From the NCBI GenBank assembly GCA_023375675.1, contig JALQBC010000019.1, forward strand, positions 682,001-746,000: a stretch of DNA of 64,000 bases. The letters run 5' to 3'. Source of the DNA: Cytospora piceicola. Its lineage: Eukaryota > Ascomycota > Sordariomycetes > Diaporthales > Cytosporaceae. Below the pieces are notes generated by a model. It had not been told where the DNA came from. It was given only the letters and a program-made list of their open reading frames with translations, and did no database searches. Below, piece by piece: positions 55,001 to 64,000 of the stretch (within the stretch, counting starts at the first letter, position 1; every line of letters begins with the position of its first letter). The translations under genes and the position numbers were made by a program.

Positions 55001-58000
55001 AAAAAAATAATAATATCGTTAATAAAAACGCGATAATACGTTTTATAATCTCGGAGTAACCTATTTATAAAGCGTTAAGTATAAGACAGAGAATTTCGGA
55101 AGCTTATAAGGGCGACTTTAAATCGCTTAAGGCTTCGATAGCTAATATAAGTAAAACGATTTCGGTAGTCCGGATAAACGAGTAGTTAATAAAAGAAACG
55201 TATAGTATTAATAACTATAATCTAATACTTACCTCGAATAGTTTTAACTATATTTAACTATAAAAGTAAAGAGTAGCTGTCGGAGATAGCTTATTTATTT
55301 AAAGGGCGAAGATCGATTATAGTATAGCCTTTCTTTTAACTACGTACTGTCTTTTAAACTATAAAGATAGGTAAAATAAAAGGGTATACGTTATCCGTAT
55401 ACTTTATTTTACTTTATTTATAAAGTTTATTAAACTATTTATCGAAAAGTTTTTTATTTTTACGAGATACTAAGTATTTATAACGATTAAGTCTAACGTT
55501 TTACTAGCTTTTAATAAAAAGAACTTTTATTATTTAGTCCTCGGGTATATCGATAAGGCTAGTGTTTTCTTATATAATAATAAAGCTTTTATAAACTTTC
55601 TAAAGCTTAAAAGCTTTAGATTTATCTATAGTATTAATACATATACTATATATTATCCGAATCGTCGGAGTATCGGAAGGCGTTTTAATACCGAATAAAC
55701 TTAAAATCTCTTTTATATAAAGTTTATCCTTTAAATTAAAATTAATAATAAGCTAATCTTACTATTCTATATAATATATCTTAGAAATAACTATATATAT
55801 AGTATCTATATAAAATATCGGTTTTAAAAAAGAAACGTTTAATAGCTTTATCTTTATAAATCTTTACGCTATTTTTAATACGTAAAGGGTAAAGTTAAAC
55901 TTAAAGCTTATATAGACTATATTAGTAATATTAAAGTTACTAGTTAGCTTTAAGTTAACGTTATAAGTTCCGAGTATATCTAAGCTCGGTTTAACGATAA
56001 AGGATATACCGCCTACTATATAAGTATATATAACTACCTGTATAAGGCTAATTTAATTAGCTATAAAGTAAGTACTGTTTTTATACTCGGTAATAATACT
56101 AAGATAAATACTCTTCGGAATAAAAACTAGTTTTATAAAAGTATTATATAACTTATAAATATATAAAGTATCGGTATTTATAATAGTATTTAAAGCGGTA
56201 AGATACTAAGCGGTAAATATAAATAATTATCCTTTAAAAAGGTCTATATACACTACTAAGACCTAAATTAATTAGCGCGGTTAAACTATATACTTCCGAG
56301 TAATATAAACCTTATATATAACAGGCTTTTTAGCTTACTTCTTTACTATAAACGGAATTATAAAGTTATTATTAAGAAATTAAATAACGTATTTATCGTA
56401 ATTAATATAAACCTTATAAGGATATAGCTAATTATTACTTAACAGACAGCTTATATCTAAACTATTAATAATCTAAGCCTTAGTTTTCTCTTATATAATA
56501 GCTAGAATACTATTACTTTTACGTCTTAAAGTAAAAAAGGTTTATCGAACTTTCTATTTTAAGTATATAAGTTTACCTTTAACTCCTTATATAAAATTAG
56601 CTTAAGAAAGAAAGAAGATTTTATATTCCAGAAAATTATTATTTAGCTATTTAGAATTAACTAAATTCTTTCCGGTACTTATATCTACGTATAATACTAA
56701 ATCCTTATTATTTAAAATAAATCGAACGGTAATATATATATATCGATAGCCGCTTAAAGCTAATAAATTCTTATTATTAATAGCTTAAGTAACTATAATA
56801 TCTTCTAGTTAGTACTAATTCTTAATATAATAAGACAGTCGGGAAAAGTTAGCTTTACGTATATATCTCTTAACTTCCTTACAAAGATTTATATTAAAAT
56901 TACGTTTATTATAAGCAGAAACATACTTAAAAAAGGTATTATATAAAAAGAATTTAACGTTATAGTAGATATAAGTACGACGTATAAGATAAGCGTTTTA
57001 ATTATTTATAACGATATATAACTTAAAGCTTTAAAAAGATATCGGAGATAAAAGCGGTAAATCGTTATCTAATTACTTATTATTAGCTTCCTTATCCGAT
57101 ATAATATTATAAGCTCGATCCTCTTTCTTTTTATCTTTATAACGAACTTTTTTATTATAGTTACGATTTTTATTATTAGACTTATCTTTATATTTATCTC
57201 TATACTTATCTTTATATTTATCCTTTCGATTATCGCGGTCTCTATTTTTATCGCGATAGTCTCGGCGGTAATCTCGGTTCTTATTATAATAGTTACGGCG
57301 ATCATTACAAGAATAGTTACTATAAGATAATATCTAAAAACGATTACTTCGGCAATACTTATTATCTCAATAAGGCTTATTAACTATACGACGAGAATTA
57401 TAACAGCCTTCCGAACGAAATAATTTTATTAATAATCGATAATAAGAATAACGTTAATTAGCGGCTACAAGTAAAATACTCTTAAACTTTTTAATAATCT
57501 GTATATATTACTTTAAGGTGCTTTTTTTATAAAAAGCCGGAAGGTAAGTACGAACTTTTAAGTTTATACTAGACTAAATATTAACTATAACTTTAAACTA
57601 GTTTATATTAATACAGTCTAAAGTACCTATAGCATAAGTATATCGAAGTATTTTTTAAATAAACTTATATAAAGAATATTTATTATTAGCGAAATCTTTA
57701 AAGCGATAACTTACCTTATAAAACTTATAAGTTATATATACAGGTTTTATTAAAAAGCGTAATTTTAAAACCTTTATAATAGCTTCGAATCCCTTTTAAC
57801 GAAGTTATCGATAAGCTTATTAAATAAGCTTATTCGTTTACTAAGCTACTACTAAACCTTAAAGTAACTTAAAGAATATTTTTATAATTTAACCTTATAC
57901 GCTACTCTAAGTAGCTTCGTTATTAAAAAAGGTGTTTAAACGGTTTTAAAAACTTTAAACATTTATAAAAATAATATCTTTACTAATAGTAATAACTCTT

Positions 58001-59580
58001 ATATTATAAAGGTCGTTATATTTAAAGTCGAAAATACTAACTTTCTTTCGCTTTAGCTTATAAGTACCTTTTTAAGTAAAAGAGCTGTAAAAGGTATTAT
58101 ATATTAAGGAACGATAACTGCGATTACGATCGCGTAAGAGACTATAAGAGTCTTTTAAAAGACGAGAGCGTTAATATTTATTACTATTATCGTCGTTATC
58201 CGAACTATAAGGGTCTCTTCTGCCTTTACTTTTTAAGCTAAATATAGTTAAGTAATTATCTTAAGGAAAGGTATTCTTTTAAAAGCGAAAAGGAGCGTTT
58301 TAGTCTATAAAGGGATCTTATTTAAGACTATTTCTAAGTCGGTTATTTTAAATATTTTTAGCTATATTTATCGGAGTATTATTAAAAGTATTATTATTCG
58401 TCTTATATATAAAAGTTAGAGAATTTAACGACGTATTAATTCTTATTACCGTTTACTTAAGACGTTAGTTTTAATTTCTCTAATTTAAAGTTAATTAGTT
58501 TATTTATTTAAGTAGATTAGTTAAATATTTCTTAATCTACTTCTAAGTATATAAATTATTTCTAAGATTTTAAAAAATATCGGGATTTTTAAGCTTTATC
58601 GTACAGCTAGCTATAAAGCTATCGCGAAAGGCGTTAAGTATTTTAAAAGCTATATTTAGTCAGTAAAGAGAGTCGTTCTCGATATTTATATTCGAATTTT
58701 CGTTAGCTTTTACTATATCTTTTAGCCTAAGTAGTAATAGGTACTAGCTTAAAAGTTTACCTAAAAGAGGTAGAAACGATATTTCTTTACTAGTTATTCG
58801 AATACAGCCGATACGTAAAGATAGGTTAGTGTTAAGAAGTTAATATAATTCGTAAGCGCTTATCTGTTTATAAATACTATAACTTATTTAGAAGACTAAA
58901 GATAATAGTAATCTTAAATAAAAAAGAATATATATAAGACGATCGTAAAGATAAATATAACTTTAATTAACTTCTTATTAAATAAGCTAGAATTAAAGAG
59001 ATTATAAAGTATATACGCGCTTACTATAAACGTAGCTTATACGATACTTTTGTAACGTCTGTAATAATACTTTCCGCCTAACTAAACTAGCTTAGAAAAA
59101 ATATTTAGAATCGGAAATAGGTATATAAAGGTTAACTGCTAAGGCTTTATTTCGCGAAGGGTTATACTTTATAACTTAGCTTAATATAAAGGTATTATAT
59201 TAATTACGACACGTTTATCGCGTTAATTAGTTAATGTTTCGCTTTTAACTAGCCTGTTTAACAGCTTTAGTAATTACAATAGTATCGTTTTTACTAAACT
59301 GCTAAACGGTTTTAATTAATCGCGCGCTAGTAAAGTTAATTAATAATTAATTACCTTTAATATAATGTATACGTTATAGCTACTATTTATAGAAGATACG
59401 TTAAGGTATAGTGTTTTATTATACTGTTTAGGTGTGTTACTTTCTAAAAGTAAACTATTTAAAAGGCTTTATAGAATCCCCGAGGTAACTAAGTATTCTG
59501 CTAGGCGGTTAGATATAGCCGGCAGGCACGCAGCCGGCAGGCAATCTGTAAAGGGTTTAGACCTTATGTGCGCTGCTATA
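52025..59580 (-). mobile_element. Gypsy-C, LTR retrotransposon nested in gypsy-A
   Basis: A 7,556-bp element with 193-bp LTRs (52025-52217 and 59388-59580), both starting TATAGAAGATACG and ending GCGCTGCTATA, flanked by a perfect duplication GTTTT (52020-52024, 59581-59585). Minus-strand reverse transcriptase relic: RVFINDIIIFL, about 54998-55033, with downstream YLYYLETVFKVF. A minus-strand Lys/Arg/Asp/Asn-rich frame at about 57069-57305 (RRNYYNKNRDYRRDYRDKNR and on) resembles a basic Gag/nucleocapsid tail. The left LTR is clearly less RIP-mutated than the right. It is among the youngest insertions in the block, since it splits gypsy-A. Confidence 0.88.
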
Positions 59581-61999
59581 GTTTTAAAGTATAGGCGTTA
59601 AACGACGTTATAACGTATTTTTTTAAGTTATTTTAAGCTTAAAAAGCTTTATTATAAAGCAGAAAAAGGCGTTTTAAAAAGCTTAATATAAAATAGTAAA
59701 CTTATTATAAAATTTAAGATATATTATATTTAACGTATTTTACTTATTTTATACCTTTCTCTTTCGATTAAGGTCGTTATATTAAAAGTTTAAATATCGG
59801 AATATAAACTTAACAGTAAAAAGTCGTTCGAAGTTTTAATAGTTAAAGTATAGTATAATATATTTAATAAAGGTTTCGGCTATACGACTTATAATATAGT
59901 TAATCTTTTAAGATTCGGTAAAGAACTAGTTTACATTATCGTATAAATAATTCTAAACCTTTATCTTTTAAACTTTATAAAAAACTTTATCTTACTTAGA
60001 ATTATTATAGAATTTAAGCGTATTATCAACCTTTATTATATAATGAACTTTAGTTCTACTTTCTATAAACTAAGTATATAATAAACTAAAAGTATTATTT
60101 TAATAGCGTCTTTTTTCGTTATCGGGTAAAGGATTATTATATACTAAATAAATAAGGTTAATAACTAATTAGTTATTCTCGTTAAGCTATACTTAAAGCT
60201 TATAAATATATTTGTTATATAAGGTTATTTTAATAAGTATTATATTATTTGAGATAAGCTTTTCTTTTTTAATATTAATTATATTATATATACCTTTTAT
60301 TACGTTAACCGCTTTATCTTTAAACTTAATAACTTACTAATATAATACGTTAAAGTTTTAGTTTAGCTTAACGGCTATTTAATAAAAGTTTTTAACTTAG
60401 GTTATTAAGGCTATTATACTTAAAGATTAAAGCTTATATTTTTAGAAAAAAACGTCGGCGTTTTTTATAAATCGGGTTTTAAAGACATTTAAGTTTATTA
60501 AACTATTAATAAAAGGTTAAACGGCTTTACCTACTTTAGTTAAAGGTTTAAAAATATATTTAAAACTGTCTTTTTAGGTTTTATATAAAACAGCTAACTA
60601 ATATACTTTCTTAATAAAGTCGTTACTAAAATCGTTAACAGAAAACGTGTATCTATACTTACGGAATTTCTCTTCTAATAAGTTGTACAGGAAATTAGTA
60701 AATATTAAATCTATTTTAAAAGTACGTTTATAATCTTTAAAGATACCTTTTTTAGTCTTTTACTAAAAGGTTACTATACTAAGAATCTTCTTATTAAGGT
60801 TAATAATACAATAAAAGGAGGTAATACTAAAACGTCGTTATAACAGGGTTTTAAAGGCCTTATCTTCCTATAGTAAGGTTAATAAAAACTTATTAAAGTT
60901 AAATCGAGCCTCCTTTTAAGCTTTCTTAGCCTGTCTATCTTAATCGTTTTACGCTATTATAGCGGTTTCGTTATCGCGTCGTAACTATATATATAAAGCT
61001 TATTTAAAGTTTTATAGTTATATTACTATCTAAATATATATAACGTCGTTTAAAGTTCTATTAGTATTATAAGCCCTTTTAAACTATAATAATTAATTAA
61101 GGTAAGCTAAAATAATATTACAATATACCAGAATAATAAAGGTAAAGCTTTAATTCTAATATAGATATAAGCATTTTAGCTATAAAAAAAAGAGAAAGGC
61201 TTAAGCGTAGTTAAGGCCCTTCTTAAAGGTCTAAATACTAAGGTACGGTAAGGTTTAGTAGGTTACCTAGTCTATGCACAGGCGCTAGGTTAAGTAACCC
61301 CTGTCCTTACGCCGTTCTGTTACAGTAGAAAGGAAGAGAAGGAAGGGCTAAGGTTTAAGTTAAGAACCTTAAACTGTAAAGAAATAAAACTATTAGCTTT
61401 AATAGTAAGCTTACTTTAAAGGCTATAATTTAATTAACTAGACGATTTAATAGTTCTTTTTTAAAGATTTAGATTTAAGTGAGTTTTATTTAATCGGATT
61501 AAAACTTAAGCGTATATTTTAATTCGAATCTAAAGGCTTATATAAGCCTTTAAGAAATGAAAAGGCTAAGGTTTAGGTTAAGAACTTAAGAAACCTAAGA
61601 AACTTAAGGAATTAAAACTATTAGCTTTATTAGTAAGCCTATTTTAAGGCTATAGTTTAATTAAATATACTGTTTAATAGCCTTTGTTTTTAAGTTTTAG
61701 ATTTAAGTAAGTTCTTTTTAATAAGATTAAAACTCGAGCGTGCATTTTAGTTCGAATTTAAAGTCTACTAGAATAAGGCTTATTATAGGCCTTATCGTAA
61801 TCGGCCTTATCGTAAGCTTAAATTTTTATTTTATAAGGCAGGTAAGTATATAGAAATTATTACCTTTAAGATTTAAACTATATGCTTTTAATTTTAATTA
61901 GCTTTAAATTACAATTATAGTAATTCGTTATAATACCTGTTTAAAAGATTTAATTAGTTGCTAAAAGTAGTGATTCTAGTCGTTTTATAACTAAATGTA

Positions 62000-62244
62000 T
62001 ATTAAAGGCTAACTTATAATATAATAGTAAGTAAGTATTAAAAGGATATATTCTAAAGTATAAAAAGAAAGAAAGGAAGTTCTTTAAAGAGGAACTTCTT
62101 TTTACTATATATATATATATTATAAAAGATCTGTTATAAAGGTATTATAGGCCTTTTATAAGCCTGTTATAGTCTTATACTTTAAAAGACTATAGTCTTA
62201 TTCTTTAACCTTATATATAAGCCTTAAAGCTCGAGCTTATAATA
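62000..62244 (-). mobile_element. Solo LTR of the gypsy-1 family, inverted
   Basis: About 245 bp matching the gypsy-1 LTRs in reverse orientation (CTTATAATA end at 62236-62244, TATTAAAGGCTAAC start at 62000). Flanks are ATGTA (61995-61999) and ATACA (62245-62249), which could both derive from ATGCA by RIP-type transitions. Confidence 0.75.
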
Positions 62245-62489
62245 ATACACTAGTAATTATAAAGCCTTTAATAACTACCGGAAGGCTTACGGTTACTATA
62301 AGGCTTAAATAAGGTCGGACTTATAATAAGGCTATTTATAGAAGACCTTAATTCGAACTAAGATATACGCTCGAGTTTTAATCTGATTAAATACAACTTA
62401 CTTAAATCTTAATTTATAGAAAAAGGGCTATTAAACAGTATATTTAATTACATCGTAGCCTTTAAGGTAAGCAGAGTTGTAACTGTATT

Positions 62490-63115
62490 CTTATATTTTA
62501 TATTTATATTTCTAAAAATATAAAAATACATGTATTTTATATTTATATTTCTAAACCTTTGTATTTATATTTGTATTTATTTCTAAACCTTTATATTTTA
62601 TATTTTTATATTTCTAATATAGAATTATAAATACACTATATAAAATAATAAAACACTATATAAAGGTATAAATAACTATTATATTATTAAGTATTATAGT
62701 TATTATTAAAAAAGTTCTTAAAGTATATTAATATCTATTTTATTTCACTTTATATTTATATTTATATAAGTGTATATTTTTATATTTTTATATTTGTATA
62801 TTCGAAATATAAAATATAAATATAAAAATATAAAATATATAATTATATTTGTATTTATTTTATATTTCTATATTAAAAATATAAAAATATAAAATAAATT
62901 TAAGTTTTTTATAATATTTTATATATTAAATACTTATATTTACAGGTTAATAGTACTATTATAAGTTATATTATTAATAATAATATTATATATTTATTTT
63001 ATATTACTTGTATTTTTATATTAAAAATATAAAAATATAAAATAAATATAAATATAAATACATGTTTATATTTATATTTATTTCCGAGCCTTTATATTTA
63101 TATTTTTGTATTTTA
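62490..63115. repeat. Almost pure A/T low-complexity tract
   Basis: Imperfect tandem words of the TATTTATAT and TTTATATTTCTAAA type, nearly devoid of G and C. It lies between inverted R units, at the loop side of the right foldback. No coding content. Confidence 0.8.
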
Positions 63116-63248
63116 TAACTCTGAAAGTAAGCTTACTATTAAAGCTAATAGTCTTAATTCCTTAAGTTCTTAAGGCTCTTAACTTAAACTTTAACCTTTC
63201 CTTCTTTTCTTTTCTACTAAAGGCTTATATAAGCCTTTAGATCCAAAT

Positions 63249-63267
63249 TAAGTTAATAAGTAAGTAG

Positions 63268-63301
<34 letters not shown>

Positions 63302-63420
63302 TAATAAGTAAGTAAGTTAGTAAGTTAATAAGTAATTAAGTTAGTAAGTTAATAAGTTACTAAATAAGTAAGTAAGTAAACAGGTAAATAAATATAATAA
63401 ATAATAACTTAGTTAGTTAG
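63249..63420 (-). repeat. GTAA tetranucleotide array, right
   Basis: AAGTAAGTAAGT array, the complement of the TTAC array at the left end of the block, placed symmetrically just inside the right inverted end. Confidence 0.8.
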
Positions 63421-63463
63421 TTGATTATTTCGCTGCTTAAGGCTGCGTATCTACTTATTAAGT

Positions 63464-63576
63464 TTCCGAACCTTCTTAACGGAAGGCCTTCTCGGCGGGC
63501 GGTCCTACCGCCGTTCCCCAGTTCTGTATACTCGCCTGCCTTACAAAACAAATAACAACCTTCCTAACGGAAGGCA
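63464..63576 (-). repeat. Right inverted end of the block
   Basis: Complement of the left end: TTCCGAACCTTCTTAACGG (63464 onward), the GC-rich GCGGTCCTACCGCCGTTCC stretch, then CCTTCCTAACGGAAGGCA ending at 63576. Little RIP damage. Confidence 0.8.
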
Positions 63577-63713
63577 TCTCTCCCACCTTAAACACATTGT
63601 ATAGCTTAATATTGCACCCGAATAACAGACCCTGGAAGAAAGTAAACAAGCAGGAATAACTACACAAAAAACACCAAATAATCGGCGGACAGGTAATAAG
63701 GGAGTCAGCCACC

Positions 63714-63880
63714 ATGGGCGGCCAACTTGGGTTCTTATACCGGGAACTGGCCTTCACCCCAAAGCCCGTGGCCGACAGCGTCAACTAAAACGGCCAGGCC
63801 GCAATCGCCGGATCTATCGGCAGCCTGGGGCTGAAGCAGCCAAGGAGATGACGGCACACGGCCTGTCACGGCTCATCATC
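63714..63880 (+). pseudogene. Broken SDR (retinol-dehydrogenase-like) 5' fragment
   Basis: From the ATG at 63714 the frame reads MGGQLGFLYRELAFTPKP, the N terminus of a common fungal SDR family, through VADSVN and then TAA (63786-63788) where relatives have a glutamine-type CAA, followed by NGQAA. The glycine-rich cofactor motif that should follow (TGSNxGLGLEAAKE) is frame-damaged: it appears as AIAGSIGSLGLKQPRR in this frame and is recovered as AAKEMTAHGLSRLII in another. Similarity stops near 63880 and the rest to 64000 is unrecognised. C-to-T in a CAA context matches RIP leakage from the block 138 bp away, but the small deletions do not. Its strand and family would suit a further former cluster enzyme. 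Confidence 0.75.
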
Positions 63881-64000
63881 GCGGCGTGCACAGTCGTTCC
63901 TTTAGATAATTACAGCGCTGCCTTGATATGCACTCGGACTAGCTTGTATCCCGTGCTCCCCATAATTCATACCGTTAGCTCCAATCGGGGTTTAAGAACA

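Larger units (their letters stand above)
45056..61324 (-). mobile_element. Gypsy-A, Ty3/gypsy element interrupted by gypsy-C
   Basis: LTRs of 208-209 bp at 45056-45263 (TGTTACAATGC...GTTATA) and 61116-61324 (TATTACAATA...GTTACA) delimit 16.3 kb. The flanking pentamers are GTAAA (45051-45055) and GTAGA (61325-61329), differing by one RIP-type G-to-A. A minus-strand reverse transcriptase relic reads YIYIDDILIYF at about 48065-48096, so transcription was right to left. After removing the nested gypsy-C, about 8.7 kb is native, including the small LTR element at 50196-51822. The same LTR occurs as a solo copy at 11738-11948 within this window, showing that the family inserted both in the cluster and in the block. 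Confidence 0.85.
36014..63576. mobile_element. 27.6-kb nested transposon block with inverted ends
   Basis: An AT-rich, gene-free block saturated with TpA and in-frame stops (RIP). Its outer ends are inverted copies: TGCCTTCCGTTAGGAAGGTT at 36014 and its complement ending at 63576. A GC-rich stretch follows inside (GGGAACGGCGGTAGGACCGC at 36118, complement ending about 63519), and the GCCTTCCGTTAAGAAGG palindrome is repeated on both sides. The left end has about 55 extra bp that the right end lacks. I found no convincing target duplication around 36014/63576. Alternatively, the left end pairs with an inverted copy ending at 44903, giving a roughly 1.3-kb foldback element once gypsy-1 is removed. 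The nested insertions are listed separately. Confidence 0.7.

Noticed and set aside
36014..63576. Starship-type giant element
   Set aside because: No tyrosine-recombinase (DUF3435) captain or cargo gene is visible; the contents are nested retroelements and the ends are inverted repeats.
36014..63576. Regional centromere
   Set aside because: The AT-rich block could resemble one, but at 27.6 kb with clear insertion boundaries it is fully explained by nested RIPed transposons; only CENP-A mapping could say more.
63476..63784. Minus-strand open frame of 102 codons
   Set aside because: It spans the inverted end and the SDR relic on the opposite strand; it is a chance frame.

Overview
The window is filamentous ascomycete (Pezizomycotina) nuclear DNA. 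Genes carry several 48-156 bp GT-AG introns, promoters are CT-rich, the families are typically fungal (Zn2Cys6 regulator, SAT4/rhodopsin-like membrane protein, MIT-domain protein, capsule-synthesis-like glycosyltransferase), and repeats show the TpA-rich, CpA-poor decay of repeat-induced point mutation (RIP). No tRNA, rRNA or CRISPR array was recognised. Species cannot be assigned.

Layout. (1) 1-6774: ordinary genes. A large MIT-domain protein (minus strand, runs off the left edge) and a two-exon Caps_synth-family glycosyltransferase, separated by a gene-free interval with repeated TACCTAGGTA palindromes. (2) 8.3-36 kb: a specialised-metabolism neighbourhood, apparently a decaying biosynthetic cluster. 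It holds a broken PaxM-like FAD monooxygenase, an SDR without a visible YxxxK, a P450 N-terminal fragment, a Zn2Cys6/Fungal_trans regulator, a nine-exon DHA-type MFS exporter, a BBE-like FAD oxidase whose FAD-linking His is replaced by Cys, a norsolorinic-acid-ketoreductase-like SDR with a GC-AG intron, a complete P450, a SAT4-type seven-helix membrane protein and a UbiA-superfamily protein of the group that includes the fumagillin terpene cyclase. The likely logic is a UbiA enzyme making or transferring an isoprenoid, tailoring by P450/FAD/SDR enzymes, MFS export and control by the Zn2Cys6 factor. ACTCCGG-type boxes occur upstream of both the regulator and the exporter. A 2.8-kb RIP-degraded hAT-like element with an 8-bp target duplication sits just upstream of the FAD monooxygenase start. 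(3) 36,014-63,576: about 27.5 kb of nested, strongly RIP-mutated transposons. The ends are inverted repeats. Inside are gypsy-1 (+ strand), gypsy-A (- strand) interrupted by gypsy-C (- strand), a small LTR element, a solo LTR, TTAC/GTAA arrays and foldback repeats. Most insertions could be bounded by matched LTRs and 5-bp target duplications. (4) 63,577-64,000: host-like sequence returns with a broken SDR gene.

The most interesting parts are the UbiA-centred cluster, which combines intact and dead genes beside the transposon block, and the legible insertion history of that block. Intron positions were set by eye from splice signals and reading-frame continuity; family assignments rest on recognised motifs, not on database searches.
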